A model generated the notes under the pieces. The model was not told the origin of the DNA, did no database searches, and was given only the letters and a program-made list of their open reading frames with translations. Position numbers and translations under genes: made by a program. Shown piece after piece: positions 8,908-21,795 of a stretch of 49,803 nt of DNA (the first letter of the stretch is position 1; each line of letters opens with the position of its first letter). Origin of the DNA: Komagataeibacter melaceti (GTDB taxonomy: Bacteria > Pseudomonadota > Alphaproteobacteria > Acetobacterales > Acetobacteraceae); NCBI RefSeq assembly GCF_003403295.1, contig NZ_QUWV01000055.1, positions 1-49,803 of the forward strand, written 5' to 3'.

Positions 8908-10148
8908 AACGGGGAGGCCGCACCCTCGCGGTGCGCTGCCGCCACCGGGCTGTGGCCCATCATGTAATCCCGTGCGAGCGGCACGGCATCAATCTCACGC
9001 GTAAGCTGCAACTGGAAATTCAGGTGCCCCTGCACGCGGAAGGCCAGTTCGGACACCACGAGATAGAATTCGAACATGCGGCAGAAGCGCGCGTCATACA
9101 TCCGCGCGATCAGTTCCCGCCGCGCTGCGAACCGGCTGCGCCAATGGGCGATGGTACGGGCGTAATGCAGCCGCCAGATCTCGCAGTCCGTCATCCATAA
9201 CCCCGCGCGTTCCACTGCGCCCACCGCCTCGCTCACCGCCGGGGAATAGCCACCGGGGAAGATGTAGCGGTCAATCCACGGGTTGGTCACGCCCGGCCCT
9301 TCCACCCGCCCGATGGAATGCAGCACCATAACACCCGCAGGCTTCAGCGCACGGCGCATGGCGTCAAAGAACAGCCCGTAATGGGCAACGCCCACATGCT
9401 CGAACATGCCGATGGAAATGATCCGGTCGTACTGGTGCACCACGGCGCGATAATCCAGCAGTTCAAAGCGTATCCGCCCTTCCAGCCCGGCTTCTCGCGC
9501 GCGCTGGCGGGCAATGTGCAACTGCTCCACCGACAGGGTGATGCCCGTGACGCGCGCCCCGTAATCGCGCGCCAGTGTCAGCGCCATGCCGCCCCACCCG
9601 CAGCCGACATCCAGCACGCTCATACCGGGGTGCACCAGGTGCAGCTTGGCGGCAAGGTGGTGTTTCTTGGCGGACTGCGCCTGTTCCAGCGTTTCGTTCC
9701 CGGTGGGAAAGTAACCGCAGGAATACTGCATGTCCTCATCAAGAAAAAGCCGGTAGAGCCTGCTGTCCAGATCGTAATGATGCGCGACATTCCGCCGGGC
9801 GCGCCGCAGGGTATTATTCTGGAGCCATTTGCGCGCCATGTAGCGCATGGTGGAGAAAAAACGCTCCCCCGCCGGGCTGCGCTCCATCACGTTGAGCATG
9901 AGCACATGCAGCAGGTCATACAGCGTGCAGTCCACGGGCAGCAGAGTGCCCGCCATGTAAGCCTCGCCCACCTTCAGCGCGGGGTCGAGCAGCAGGGCGC
10001 GGGCCGTGGCGCGATCGGCAATCCACATGCCCGCGCGTGGCCCGGGCCGCCCCGTATAGACCCGCCTGTCCCCACCCGGATAATGGACTTCCAGCCGCCC
10101 GCTGGTAATGAAATGCGCAAAGGCCCGGTCCAGCAGTACAGACGCCAT
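8880..10148 (-). CDS. cfa: Cyclopropane-fatty-acyl-phospholipid synthase
   Basis: A SAM-dependent enzyme that adds a methylene bridge to unsaturated acyl chains of membrane phospholipids, usually linked to acid and solvent tolerance. The 422-residue product has the family N-terminal region (GRLEVHYPGG) and HHYDLDSRLYRLFLDEDMQYSCGYF, shortened here to its key HHYD and YSCGYF motifs. The SAM motif LDVGCGWGGMA and ISIGMFEHVG are also present. I set the start at the ATG at 10148, preceded by AAGGAGGG about 7 nt upstream; an in-frame ATG 21 nt earlier would place this ribosome site inside the gene. It converges on rsmA with 28 bp of coding overlap and no room for a terminator. Confidence 0.93.
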   Translation of the reverse strand: MASVLLDRAFAHFITSGRLEVHYPGGDRRVYTGRPGPRAGMWIADRATARALLLDPALKVGEAYMAGTLLPVDCTLYDLLHVLMLNVMERSPAGERFFSTMRYMARKWLQNNTLRRARRNVAHHYDLDSRLYRLFLDEDMQYSCGYFPTGNETLEQAQSAKKHHLAAKLHLVHPGMSVLDVGCGWGGMALTLARDYGARVTGITLSVEQLHIARQRAREAGLEGRIRFELLDYRAVVHQYDRIISIGMFEHVGVAHYGLFFDAMRRALKPAGVMVLHSIGRVEGPGVTNPWIDRYIFPGGYSPAVSEAVGAVERAGLWMTDCEIWRLHYARTIAHWRSRFAARRELIARMYDARFCRMFEFYLVVSELAFRVQGHLNFQLQLTREIDAVPLARDYMMGHSPVAAAHREGAASPFYEAAVLRA

Positions 10149-10210
10149 CGGCCTACCCTCCTTGCCCAAGCACTCCCGCAGGTAGAACGCACCAGTCCCG
10201 AAAACGGCAA

Positions 10211-10240
10211 AAGCCCGGAAGAGTTTCCTCTTCCGGGCTT
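10211..10240 (-). terminator. Rho-independent terminator of the rpsF-rpsR-rplI operon
   Basis: A perfect 13-bp stem: arms 10211-10223 (AAGCCCGGAAGAG) and 10228-10240, with a 4-nt loop. On the minus strand it is followed by a T-rich run (TTGCCGTTTT, 10210 down to 10201). It lies 41 nt after the rplI stop, between rplI and cfa, and should end the ribosomal-protein transcript. Confidence 0.85.
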
Positions 10241-10280
10241 CCGTATCTCCGTCCGCCCGTGGGGCGGCGTATCTGATCGT

Positions 10281-10871
10281 TCAGACGGCGGGCGCTTCCT
10301 CGATGGCGGTTTCTTCCGAAACCTCACCTTCGGTCACGATGCCTTCTTCGGCCAGGGTCGGTTCGTCGTCACGATCGACGCCGATTTCCTCACCACGTGC
10401 CTGACGTTCCGCTTCTTCCTCGGAACGGGCGACGTTTACGGTCACCTGCATCGCCACTTCCGGGTGCAGGGCAACGCGCACGTCATACAGGCCAAGCTGC
10501 TTGATCGGCTCGGGCAGCACCACCTGGTTGCGGGTGATGCTCAGGCCAGCCTTGGTCGCGGCTTCGGCGATGTCACGGGTGGTGACGGAGCCATACAGGC
10601 TGCCGCTGTCGCCGGCCTGACGGATCAGGATGACGGACAGGCCGTGCATGCGCTCGGACAGGCGCTCGGCCTCCTCGCGGTTCTTGAGGTTCTGGGCCTC
10701 AAGCTGCACGCGCTCACGCTCGAAACGCTCGCGGTTGTGCGCGTTGGCGCGGATCGCCTTGCCCTGGGGCAGCAGGAAGTTACGGGCGTAACCCGGCTTC
10801 ACCGTGACGATCTCGCCCATCTGGCCCAGCTTCTCGACGCGCTGGAGCAGAATGAGTTCTACTGCGGACAT
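10281..10871 (-). CDS. rplI: 50S ribosomal protein L9
   Basis: Large-subunit protein that binds 23S rRNA near the L1 stalk base. The N-terminal domain is unmistakable ([19 protein letters not shown], then [16 protein letters not shown]), followed by the long connecting helix and the C-terminal domain ([21 protein letters not shown]). At 196 residues it is clearly longer than the roughly 150 of E. coli. The extra part is an acidic Glu-rich tail after about residue 155, a type of extension seen in alphaproteobacterial L9 proteins. It is the last gene of the rpsF-rpsR-rplI operon, 13 nt after rpsR. Confidence 0.96.
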   Translation of the reverse strand: MSAVELILLQRVEKLGQMGEIVTVKPGYARNFLLPQGKAIRANAHNRERFERERVQLEAQNLKNREEAERLSERMHGLSVILIRQAGDSGSLYGSVTTRDIAEAATKAGLSITRNQVVLPEPIKQLGLYDVRVALHPEVAMQVTVNVARSEEEAERQARGEEIGVDRDDEPTLAEEGIVTEGEVSEETAIEEAPAV

Positions 10872-10884
10872 GTTCCTGCCTCCC

Positions 10885-11160
10885 TCAGCTTACAATGTAG
10901 GGCAGCAAGGCCAGGAAACGGGCGCGCTTGATGGCCTGGGCCAGTTCGCGCTGCTTCTTGGCGGAGACTGCCGTGATGCGGCTGGGAACGATCTTGCCAC
11001 GCTCGGACAGGAAGCGGCTCAGCAGGCGCACGTCCTTGTAGTCGATCTTCGGCGCGTTGGGGCCGGAGAACGGGCAGGACTTGCGACGACGGTAGAAGGG
11101 ACGACGCGCGCCAACCGCAACGCGGCGGGCGGCGGGATTGATCTCGGTAGTTTCGGACAT
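10885..11160 (-). CDS. rpsR: 30S ribosomal protein S18
   Basis: Small-subunit protein that forms a heterodimer with S6 on the platform. The 91-residue product has the family core ([40 protein letters not shown] and [11 protein letters not shown]). The N terminus is slightly extended with Arg and Ala. It lies 6 nt after rpsF and 13 nt before rplI in the conserved order. The Cys in KSCPF is retained. Confidence 0.96.
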   Translation of the reverse strand: MSETTEINPAARRVAVGARRPFYRRRKSCPFSGPNAPKIDYKDVRLLSRFLSERGKIVPSRITAVSAKKQRELAQAIKRARFLALLPYIVS

Positions 11161-11166
11161 CAGCTC

Positions 11167-11637
11167 TTACTCCGCTTCGGCGCTGACGCGCTGCTGTTCT
11201 TCACGCTCGTTACGGGCGCGGAACTCCTCGCGGTCATCGAAACTGCGGCGGGGACGGCCGCTTTCGAACCGGCCCGAGGGCTTGGGCCCACGGAAGCCAC
11301 GCTCACGCTCATCGCCCTTGCGCGACAGGATGACGGACGGTGCCTCGTCAATCTCGTCCACACGCAGGGTCAGCACGCGCAGCACATCTTCATTCAGGCC
11401 GAGCTGGCGCTCGATTTCCTTGATGGCGGCGGGAGACGCGTCAAGACCCAGAAGCATGTAATGCCCCTTGCGGTTCTTCTTGATACGGTAGGCCAGCGTG
11501 CGCAGGCCCCAGTATTCGCGCTTCTTGACAGAGCCGGATTCCGACTCAAGCTGGGTCGCGATGCCATCAGCAATGGCCTCGACCTGCTGCTGCGACACGT
11601 CATTACGTGCGATCAGCACGACTTCATACAACGGCAT
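11167..11637 (-). CDS. rpsF: 30S ribosomal protein S6
   Basis: Small-subunit protein, partner of S18. The 156-residue product begins MPLYEVVLIARNDVSQQQVE and contains the conserved WGLRTLAYRIKKNRKGHYML. The C-terminal third is a charged Arg/Glu/Gly-rich tail, which makes the protein longer than the E. coli one (about 131-135). First gene of the rpsF-rpsR-rplI operon. A GGGAG ribosome site lies a few bases before the ATG. The leader contains a stem-loop (11668-11691) that could serve S6:S18 feedback control. Confidence 0.96.
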   Translation of the reverse strand: MPLYEVVLIARNDVSQQQVEAIADGIATQLESESGSVKKREYWGLRTLAYRIKKNRKGHYMLLGLDASPAAIKEIERQLGLNEDVLRVLTLRVDEIDEAPSVILSRKGDERERGFRGPKPSGRFESGRPRRSFDDREEFRARNEREEQQRVSAEAE

Positions 11638-11667
11638 TGGTACTCCCTTCGGATCACTTCAACCCCG

Positions 11668-11691
11668 CATGGACGGACACGGTCCGCCATG
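11668..11691 (-). promoter_or_regulatory. Stem-loop in the rpsF leader, candidate S6:S18 autoregulatory site
   Basis: On the mRNA strand the arms are CATGGCGGAC and GTCCGTCCATG, pairing over 10 bp with one bulged base and a CGT loop, about 30 nt before the rpsF start. Many bacteria carry an RNA motif in the rpsF leader that binds the S6:S18 dimer. The position fits, but I cannot show that this hairpin has that motif's conserved bulge, so the regulatory role is inference. Confidence 0.4.
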
Positions 11692-11780
11692 TTGCCCAGT
11701 GGGCACGGGTATAGCCGGGCGCGATGCCACACACCCGGCAGGGAAGGAGCGGGTTGAAACACAAACCCGCCCATTAGACA

Positions 11781-11805
11781 AGAAAAAAGTGCAGGCCGTC
11801 CCTGC
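11781..11805 (-). terminator. Rho-independent terminator after the GNAT gene
   Basis: Stem GCAGG (11791-11795) pairs with CCTGC (11801-11805) around a 5-nt loop. On the minus strand it is followed by ACTTTTTTCT (11790 down to 11781). It lies 11 nt after the stop of the GNAT gene and separates it from the rpsF promoter region. Confidence 0.65.
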
Positions 11806-11816
11806 CCCGCGCGGGT

Positions 11817-12353
11817 TCAGGCCACCCGCAGGCGGGCGGGCAGCGGCAGGCCCAGGGCATCGGGGATGGCCCAGATTTCATGGATGGTCCTGACCTTGCG
11901 AAACCCCGCGCGCAGATAGGTCGGCAGCGCGCGCGGATGGTCGGCCGAACAGGTGTTGACCCTGACCGCCGCGGGCCGCGCCTGCCATGCGCGCGCGACC
12001 ATGTGGTGCAGGAAGACACGCCCGATCCCGCGCCCGATCCACGCGGGCAGCAGGCCGAAATAGGCAATGTTCACATCCGGCCCGTGGCGGCTGTCCAGTT
12101 CGCAGAACCCTGCGGGAATGGTGCCGTCATAAAGTACATGCACCCCGATGCCGGGGCTGGACAGCAGGCGGGCCAGTTCCGGGTCGGGCATGACCCGACG
12201 CAGCCACCAGCAGTAATCCCGCCCCACCGCGTCATACAGGCCGCGATACCAGCCCACATCGGGGCGCGCGACCTGCCGGATACCATAGCCCCACGGCAGG
12301 GCTGGCGGATGGGCGGGGGGCTGACGGTCCATGCACAGGAACGTAATGTCCAC
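11817..12353 (-). CDS. GNAT family N-acetyltransferase
   Basis: A 178-residue acetyltransferase that would transfer an acetyl group from acetyl-CoA to an unknown amine. The acetyl-CoA-binding motif A is visible as [20 protein letters not shown], followed by [13 protein letters not shown], a typical GNAT C-terminal segment. The family-like opening ITFLCM...PP and [16 protein letters not shown] suggest that the GTG at 12353 is the start; the ATG at 12332 would lose the first strand. The frame also stays open back to 12422, overlapping the rpoD stop. It lies just after rpoD on the same strand and ends at its own terminator. The substrate is unknown. Confidence 0.75.
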   Translation of the reverse strand: MDITFLCMDRQPPAHPPALPWGYGIRQVARPDVGWYRGLYDAVGRDYCWWLRRVMPDPELARLLSSPGIGVHVLYDGTIPAGFCELDSRHGPDVNIAYFGLLPAWIGRGIGRVFLHHMVARAWQARPAAVRVNTCSADHPRALPTYLRAGFRKVRTIHEIWAIPDALGLPLPARLRVA

Positions 12354-12369
12354 GCCAATCTGTGTTCCA

Positions 12370-12397
12370 CCGCCGCCGGGTTCTTCCCGCGCGGCGG
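12370..12397 (-). terminator. Strong GC stem-loop after rpoD, without a T-run
   Basis: Outer arms of 6 bp (12370-12375 with 12392-12397) and inner GGG/CCC around a TTCTT loop give about 11 bp with one bulge, starting 11 nt after the rpoD stop. There is no T-run, so intrinsic termination is doubtful. It may instead slow or trim the transcript before the GNAT gene, whose GTG lies 17 nt further on. Confidence 0.35.
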
Positions 12398-12408
12398 CAC
12401 ATGGAACC

Positions 12409-14385
<1,977 letters not shown>

Positions 14386-14499
14386 GCCCGATCAATCCCC
14401 ACCCAGCAAATCCGTGTTACGCGCGCGTGGCCAACCTGCCCGCGCACGGTTGGCGCGTCCGTTCCGCCTGTCAGTTCACAGGGAAACAGAATGCTGCCA

Positions 14500-14528
14500 A
14501 TTATACCGTTTTCATCTGCATTTGTCTG
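14500..14528 (-). promoter_or_regulatory. Sigma-70-type promoter of rpoD
   Basis: On the minus strand there is a perfect -10 TATAAT (14505-14500) and a -35 CAGACA (14528-14523, four of six matches to TTGACA) with exactly 17 bp between them. Transcription would begin near 14493, giving a leader of about 108 nt before the rpoD ATG. The gap after dnaG otherwise holds nothing I can recognise. Confidence 0.75.
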
Positions 14529-14603
14529 GTGCAGGTGGTCGATAACATGGCCGAAGTCAAGGGCAGGCGCTGTGCATTTGATGTAATCGGGTTATTTTCC
14601 GCG

Positions 14604-16406
<1,803 letters not shown>

Positions 16407-16428
16407 CGGGCAGTGTCTCCGGCAGCCG

Positions 16429-16887
16429 TTATACCGAAAGCTGCGCGCGCACGACAGCGCTCGCGCGTGCGGGGTCGAGGGCCGCGCCAAACTGTTCCTT
16501 CAGCGCGCCCATGACCTTGCCCATGTCCTTCATGGATGTGGCGTCGGTGCGTTCGATGGCTTCGCGCACGGCGGCCTCGATGGTGGCGTCGTCCAGGTCG
16601 GGGGGCAGGTAGTCACGGATCACGGCGATTTCCGCCTCTTCCTTTTCCGCCAGTTCGGGGCGACCGCCCTTGACGTACAGCGCCGCCGATTCCGTGCGGG
16701 ACTTGACCATGCCGCGCAGCATGGAAATCACGGCCTCGTCGCTGACCTCATCCTCGCCCTTGGCCCGCCCGGCGATATCGACATCCTTCAGCTTTGCGGT
16801 GATCATGCGGATGGTGCCGACCTTTTCGCTCTGGCCCGCCTTCATGGCTGCTTTCAGATCATCCTTGAAACGTGCGCGCAGGGACAT
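16429..16887 (-). CDS. GatB/YqeY domain protein
   Basis: A 152-residue stand-alone YqeY-like protein (SLRARFKDDLKAAMKAGQ; KVGTIRMITAKLKDVDI; IRDYLPP; MGKVMGALKEQF). The domain is related to the tRNA-binding tail of GatB, and the free-standing form often sits beside dnaG and rpoD. Its biochemical role is not firmly known. The ATG at 16887 is preceded by GAGGAG 9 nt upstream; a TTG 9 nt earlier is less likely. It heads the yqeY-dnaG-rpoD operon and is divergent from HTH-carA, sharing the 148-bp gap with the twin palindromes. Confidence 0.9.
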   Translation of the reverse strand: MSLRARFKDDLKAAMKAGQSEKVGTIRMITAKLKDVDIAGRAKGEDEVSDEAVISMLRGMVKSRTESAALYVKGGRPELAEKEEAEIAVIRDYLPPDLDDATIEAAVREAIERTDATSMKDMGKVMGALKEQFGAALDPARASAVVRAQLSV

Positions 16888-16933
16888 GACTGTCAACTCC
16901 TCTGCCCGGCGGGGGCACGATGCCCTTCATGCC

Positions 16934-16948
16934 GGGAATAATTTTCCC
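16934..16948. promoter_or_regulatory. Palindrome GGGAA-N5-TTCCC, copy 1 (candidate operator)
   Basis: GGGAATAATTTTCCC, with 5-bp arms identical to those of copy 2 and an AT-rich centre. It lies in the divergent gap, 47 bp upstream of the yqeY ATG and 87 bp before the HTH-carA ATG. Two matching palindromes 38 bp apart suggest a dimeric DNA-binding protein; its identity is inference. Confidence 0.55.
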
Positions 16949-16971
16949 ATGGTCCTGATGTGCCGGTATGT

Positions 16972-16986
16972 GGGAATTTTCTTCCC
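16972..16986. promoter_or_regulatory. Palindrome GGGAA-N5-TTCCC, copy 2 (candidate operator)
   Basis: GGGAATTTTCTTCCC, which extends by one more pair (T16971/A16987). It starts 38 bp after copy 1 and ends 49 bp before the HTH-carA ATG at 17036, where a repressor or activator of carAB could act. Confidence 0.58.
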
Positions 16987-17035
16987 AACCGGGCAGGACG
17001 CTGTTAGGCAATACTCCCGGAAGGGACATCATCCA

Positions 17036-17242
17036 ATGCCGATGACGATAGAAAACATTATCGAGCGCCTTGGCGGCGCCGAACAGGCCGCGCGCCTGAC
17101 CGGCGTCAGCACCGAGGCCATTCGCAAATGGCGGCAGGCGCGCGCCATACCGCCCAAGCACTGGACAACCGTGCTGCGCGCAACCGGCCTGTCACTGTCC
17201 GACCTGCAACCCGCCACAGAATCCGACCGACCGGAGCCCCCG
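17036..17242 (+). other. HTH domain encoded in frame ahead of carA
   Basis: Residues 1-69 of the fused frame: a helix-turn-helix core at about residues 13-38 ([20 protein letters not shown]), a following helix to about residue 58, then a Pro/Glu-rich linker into CarA. It resembles small Cro/C1-type DNA-binding proteins. From memory, and unverified, NCBI uses the name 'carph-isopro domain' for short HTH-like segments found next to carbamoyl-phosphate synthase. No stop codon separates it from carA, so if it is translated a fusion must be made unless translation restarts at 17243. Confidence 0.65.
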
Positions 17243-18433
17243 ATGAGCACGCCAAACCCGCCCGCACCGGCCGACAGGCCCAAAGCCGCGACAGCCGCCC
17301 TGATCCTGGCCGATGGCACCGTCCTGTGGGGGCGTGGATTCGGCGCATATGGCACGGATGCGGCCATTGGCGAGATCTGCTTTTCCACCGGCATGACCGG
17401 CTATCAGGAAACGCTGACCGATCCGTCATTCGCCGGGCAGATCATCACCTTCACCTTCCCCCATATCGGCAATACCGGCGCCACGGCGGAAGATGATGAA
17501 GCCGACCGCGTACGGGCCCGCGCGCTGGTGGTGAAGGAAGACCTGACCGCGCCGGCCAACTGGCGCGCTACCGAGTCGCTCGATGCATGGCTCAAGGAAC
17601 GCAACATTCCGGGCATCTGCGGCATCGACACCCGCGCCATCACCCTGCGCATCCGTGACGGCGGGCCGCAGACCGCTGTCGTCGCCTACCCCGAGGATGG
17701 CAATTTCGACCTGCCCGCCCTGCAGGCCCGCGCACGCCAGTGGCCGGGGCTGGAAGGGATGGACCTTGCACGCGAAGTCACCTGTGCCGCCCCCTACGCA
17801 TGGACCGAGGGTGTATGGAAGTGGCCGCATGGCACCGAACCCCTGCCCGCGAAGCGGCGTAAGGTGGTCGCGGTCGATTACGGGGCCAAGCGCAACATCC
17901 TGCGCTGCCTGGCGTCCGCCGGGTGTGATGTGACCGTGGTACCCGCCACCGCCACGGCGGAGGAGATACTGGCGCTCGACCCCGCGGGCGTGTTCCTGTC
18001 CAACGGACCGGGCGACCCGGCGGCCACGGCCGAATACGCGGTCCCCGCCATCCGTGGCGTGCTGGAAGCGGGCAAGCCGCTGTTCGGCATCTGCCTTGGT
18101 CACCAGCTTCTGGCGCTGGCGCTGGGCGCCACGACCTACAAGCTGGCGCGCGGCCACCGGGGGGCGAACCAGCCGGTCAAGGACCTGGCGACGGGCAAGG
18201 TGGAAATTACCAGCCAGAACCATGGTTTTGCGGTGGATGAAAAATCCCTGCCCGCCGATGTGCGCGCGACCCATGTCAGCCTGTTCGATGGCTCGAACGA
18301 AGGGATCACCACCAGCCGCTACCCGGCCTTTTCGGTGCAGTACCACCCCGAGGCCAGCCCCGGCCCGTCCGACAGCCATTACCTGTTCCGCCGCTTTGTC
18401 GATCTGATCGACACCACAACCAAAGCTGCCTGA
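17036..18433 (+). CDS. carA: Carbamoyl-phosphate synthase small subunit with in-frame N-terminal helix-turn-helix extension
   Basis: Glutaminase subunit that supplies ammonia to CarB for carbamoyl phosphate, the precursor of pyrimidines and arginine. The CarA proper begins at the ATG at 17243 (396 residues; E. coli 382). It has the CPSase small-chain domain, then a class I glutamine amidotransferase with nucleophile Cys284 (GICLGHQ, codon 18092-18094) and the YHPEASPGP histidine region. The frame is open upstream without a stop to an ATG at 17036 with a good GGAAGGGA site. The 69 added residues form a Cro/YdaS-like HTH ([20 protein letters not shown]). GGAG also lies 7 nt before 17243, so one or two products are possible. 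carB follows after 13 bp. Confidence 0.88.
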   Translation: MPMTIENIIERLGGAEQAARLTGVSTEAIRKWRQARAIPPKHWTTVLRATGLSLSDLQPATESDRPEPPMSTPNPPAPADRPKAATAALILADGTVLWGRGFGAYGTDAAIGEICFSTGMTGYQETLTDPSFAGQIITFTFPHIGNTGATAEDDEADRVRARALVVKEDLTAPANWRATESLDAWLKERNIPGICGIDTRAITLRIRDGGPQTAVVAYPEDGNFDLPALQARARQWPGLEGMDLAREVTCAAPYAWTEGVWKWPHGTEPLPAKRRKVVAVDYGAKRNILRCLASAGCDVTVVPATATAEEILALDPAGVFLSNGPGDPAATAEYAVPAIRGVLEAGKPLFGICLGHQLLALALGATTYKLARGHRGANQPVKDLATGKVEITSQNHGFAVDEKSLPADVRATHVSLFDGSNEGITTSRYPAFSVQYHPEASPGPSDSHYLFRRFVDLIDTTTKAA

Positions 18434-18446
18434 AAGCCGACCCGAA

Positions 18447-21400
18447 ATGCCAAAACGGACAGACATAAGCTCCATCCTGATTATCGGCGCCGGCCCGATC
18501 GTGATCGGCCAGGCGTGCGAATTCGACTATTCCGGCGCGCAGGCCTGCAAGGCCCTGAAGGAAGAGGGCTACCGCGTCATTCTGGTCAACTCCAACCCCG
18601 CCACGATCATGACCGATCCGGGGCTGGCGGATGCGACCTATATCGAGCCGATCACCCCGGAATTCGTCGAGCGCATCATCGAGCGTGAAAAGCCCGACGC
18701 CGTGCTGCCCACCATGGGCGGCCAGACCGCGCTGAACACGGCCATGGCGCTGGACAAGTCCGGCTTCCTGAAAAAGCACGGGGTTGAACTGATCGGCGCG
18801 AACGCCGAGGTGATCGACCGGGCCGAGGACCGCCAGAAATTCCGCGAGGCGATGGACGCCATCGGCATCGAAAGCCCGCGCAGCCTGATCGCCCATTCGC
18901 TGGAGGAAGCCCGCGCGGCGCTGGGCAATGTGGGCCTGCCCGCGGTCATCCGCCCGTCCTTCACCATGGGTGGCTCGGGCGGCGGCATCGCCTACAACCG
19001 CGAGGAATTCGACCGCATCGTCACCTCCGGCCTCGACGCCTCCCCCACCACGGAAGTCCTGATCGAGGAATCCGTGCTGGGCTGGAAGGAGTACGAGATG
19101 GAGGTCGTGCGCGACAGCGCGGACAACTGCATCATCATCTGCTCCATCGAGAATATCGACCCGATGGGCGTGCATACCGGTGATTCCATCACCGTGGCCC
19201 CCGCCCTGACCCTGACGGACAAGGAATACCAGCGCCTGCGTGACATGTCGCTGGCCTGCCTGCGCAAGATCGGGGTGGAAACGGGTGGCTCGAACGTGCA
19301 GTTCGGCATCAACCCCGTTGATGGCCGCGTGGTGGTGATCGAGATGAACCCGCGCGTGTCACGCTCCTCGGCACTTGCGTCCAAGGCGACGGGCTTCCCC
19401 ATCGCAAAGGTCGCGGCCAAGCTGGCGGTGGGCTACACGCTGGATGAACTGACCAACGACATTACCGGCAGCACCCCGGCATCGTTCGAGCCGACGATTG
19501 ATTATGTCGTGGTCAAGATCCCGCGCTTCACGTTCGAGAAATTCCCTGGCACGCCCGCCCTGCTCTCCACCAGCATGAAATCGGTTGGCGAGGCGATGGC
19601 CATTGGCCGCTCCTTCCCCGAGGCGCTGCAGAAGGGCCTGCGCTCGATGGAAATCGGGCTGGCGGGCCTCGACCCGGTTGAAGAACCGGGCGATGGCGGC
19701 CCCGATGCGTTCCGCGCCGCACTCTCCCAGCCCCGGCCCGAGCGCATCCTCATGGCAGCGCAGGCCCTGCGCGCAGGGCTGAGCGTGGAAGACATCCACG
19801 ATGCCTGCCGGTTCGAGCCGTGGTTCCTGCGCGAACTGGCCAAGATTGTCGCGGCCGAGCACACGGTCATGCGCGACGGCCTGCCCGAGGACGCCGACAG
19901 CCTGCGTGCGCTCAAGTCCATGGGCTTTTCGGACACCCAGCTTGCCCGCCTGTCCGGCACCAATGCGGATGAAATCGCGAAGCTGCGCGAAGGCCGTGGC
20001 GTGTTGCCGGTCTACAAGCGCATCGACACCTGCGCGGGTGAGTTCGCATCCCCCACGCCGTACATGTATTCCACCTATGAAGGTGGGTACGGCGTGCCGG
20101 AATGTGAAAGCCGCCCGACGGACCGCAAGAAGATCGTCATCCTTGGTGGCGGTCCGAACCGCATCGGCCAGGGGATCGAGTTCGACTACTGCTGCGTCCA
20201 TGCCGCCTACGCCCTGCGTGAGGCCGGTTTCGAGACGATCATGGTCAACTGCAACCCCGAGACCGTCTCGACCGACTACGACACGTCCGACCGCCTGTAT
20301 TTCGAGCCGCTGACGGCCGAAGACGTGATCGCCCTGATCCGCCGCGAGCAGGAAAACGGCACGGTCCTGGGCTGCATCGTGCAGTACGGTGGCCAGACGC
20401 CGCTCAAGCTGTCGCATGCGCTGGAGGCCGCGGGCATCCCGCTGCTCGGCACGCCCGCCGATTCGATCGACCGGGCCGAGGACCGTGAGCGCTTCCAGGC
20501 CATGCTGCACAAGCTGGGCCTGCGCCAGCCCGCCAACGGCATCGCCCGCAGCCCGGCGGAAGCCGAGGCCGTGGCCGAGAAGATCGGTTACCCGGTGGTG
20601 GTCCGCCCGTCCTACGTGCTGGGCGGGCGCGCGATGGAAATCGTGCATGACCGCGCCAGCCTGCAGCGCTACATGCGCGTGGCCCTGCAGCTTGCGGGCG
20701 CGGAAGTGGCCAACGGCCCGGTGCTGATCGACCATTACCTGAACGACGCGATCGAGGCGGATGTGGACTGCATCGCCGATGGCGACGAGGTGTACGTGGC
20801 CGGCGTGATGGAACATATCGAGGAAGCGGGCATCCATTCGGGTGACAGCGCATGTTCGCTGCCCCCCTATACGCTCTCCCCCGCCATCGTGACCGAACTC
20901 AAGGCCCAGACCGAAGCCATGGCGCGCGAGCTTGGCATTGTCGGCCTGATGAACGTGCAGTACGCGATCAAGGGGCAGGAGATCTTCGTGCTGGAGGTCA
21001 ACCCGCGTGCCTCGCGCACCGTGCCGTTCGTGGCCAAGGCGACGGGCGTTCCGGTGGCCAAGATCGGCGCACGGGTCATGGCGGGCGCGAAGCTGGGCGA
21101 ATTCCGGCTTGATGACCGCGCCGTCGCCCCGCATGTGGCGGTGAAGGAAGCGGTCTTCCCGTTTAACCGCTTCCCCAACGTGGATACGATCCTTGGCCCC
21201 GAGATGCGCTCCACGGGCGAGGTGATGGGCCTTGATGCCTCGTTCGAGCGCGCCTTCGCCAAGTCACAGCTTGCCGCGGGCGTGAAGCTGCCGCTGTCGG
21301 GCACGGTGTTCCTGTCCGTGCGTGACAGTGACAAGGCGGCCGTGAAGTCACTGGGCCGTCGCCTGTCGGACATGGGCTTCACCATCATGGCCACGCGCGG

Positions 21401-21701
21401 CACCGCCACCTGCCTGCGTGAGGCCGGGGTGAACGTGCGCGTGGTCAACAAGGTGCTGGAAGGCCGACCGAACTGCGTGGACGCCATCCGCTCGGGCGAG
21501 ATCCAGATGGTCATCAACACCGCGCAGGGCGCGCAGGCGGTTACGGACAGCTTTGACATCCGCCGCTCCGCGCTGACGCATGGCATCCCGCACTACACCA
21601 CCATCGCGGGCGCGCGGGCCGCGACGCATGCCATTTCGGCCATGCGTGAGGGGGTTCTTGAAGTCGCGCCACTTCAATCCTATTTTAAAGGATCATTCTG
21701 A
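18447..21701 (+). CDS. carB: Carbamoyl-phosphate synthase large subunit
   Basis: Makes carbamoyl phosphate from bicarbonate, ammonia delivered by CarA, and two ATP. The 1084-residue product has the duplicated architecture: two preATP-grasp/ATP-grasp halves ([20 protein letters not shown] in the first; [20 protein letters not shown] in the second). An oligomerisation domain lies between them and a C-terminal MGS-like regulatory domain follows (about residue 940 onward, including [18 protein letters not shown]). Full length with no interruption. It is 13 bp after carA and followed by a strong hairpin, so carA-carB form one unit. Confidence 0.97.
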   Translation: MPKRTDISSILIIGAGPIVIGQACEFDYSGAQACKALKEEGYRVILVNSNPATIMTDPGLADATYIEPITPEFVERIIEREKPDAVLPTMGGQTALNTAMALDKSGFLKKHGVELIGANAEVIDRAEDRQKFREAMDAIGIESPRSLIAHSLEEARAALGNVGLPAVIRPSFTMGGSGGGIAYNREEFDRIVTSGLDASPTTEVLIEESVLGWKEYEMEVVRDSADNCIIICSIENIDPMGVHTGDSITVAPALTLTDKEYQRLRDMSLACLRKIGVETGGSNVQFGINPVDGRVVVIEMNPRVSRSSALASKATGFPIAKVAAKLAVGYTLDELTNDITGSTPASFEPTIDYVVVKIPRFTFEKFPGTPALLSTSMKSVGEAMAIGRSFPEALQKGLRSMEIGLAGLDPVEEPGDGGPDAFRAALSQPRPERILMAAQALRAGLSVEDIHDACRFEPWFLRELAKIVAAEHTVMRDGLPEDADSLRALKSMGFSDTQLARLSGTNADEIAKLREGRGVLPVYKRIDTCAGEFASPTPYMYSTYEGGYGVPECESRPTDRKKIVILGGGPNRIGQGIEFDYCCVHAAYALREAGFETIMVNCNPETVSTDYDTSDRLYFEPLTAEDVIALIRREQENGTVLGCIVQYGGQTPLKLSHALEAAGIPLLGTPADSIDRAEDRERFQAMLHKLGLRQPANGIARSPAEAEAVAEKIGYPVVVRPSYVLGGRAMEIVHDRASLQRYMRVALQLAGAEVANGPVLIDHYLNDAIEADVDCIADGDEVYVAGVMEHIEEAGIHSGDSACSLPPYTLSPAIVTELKAQTEAMARELGIVGLMNVQYAIKGQEIFVLEVNPRASRTVPFVAKATGVPVAKIGARVMAGAKLGEFRLDDRAVAPHVAVKEAVFPFNRFPNVDTILGPEMRSTGEVMGLDASFERAFAKSQLAAGVKLPLSGTVFLSVRDSDKAAVKSLGRRLSDMGFTIMATRGTATCLREAGVNVRVVNKVLEGRPNCVDAIRSGEIQMVINTAQGAQAVTDSFDIRRSALTHGIPHYTTIAGARAATHAISAMREGVLEVAPLQSYFKGSF

Positions 21702-21711
21702 GCGTATCGCA

Positions 21712-21761
21712 CCCACGCGGGCGTCCTGCCGGTTCATACACCGGCGGGATGCCCGCGTGGG
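21712..21761 (+). terminator. Long hairpin after carB
   Basis: Two 21-nt arms (21712-21732 and 21741-21761) pair over their full length with only two G-U positions, around an 8-nt loop. The outer arm is CCCACGCGGGC. It starts 10 nt after the carB stop. There is no T-run, so it is either a non-canonical terminator or an mRNA-stabilising structure. Confidence 0.6.
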
Positions 21762-21795
21762 ACCGCATGCGATATGCCGGGTACGGCAACCAACA

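Noticed and set aside
9318-10931. 537-codon plus-strand frame opposite cfa and rplI
   Set aside because: It covers two certain minus-strand genes and a terminator; no protein-like features.
19359-21134. Long open frame on the minus strand opposite carB
   Set aside because: carB is complete and certain on the plus strand. The antisense frame is a by-product of GC-rich codon use, with no recognisable domain and a low-complexity His/Arg/Gly composition.
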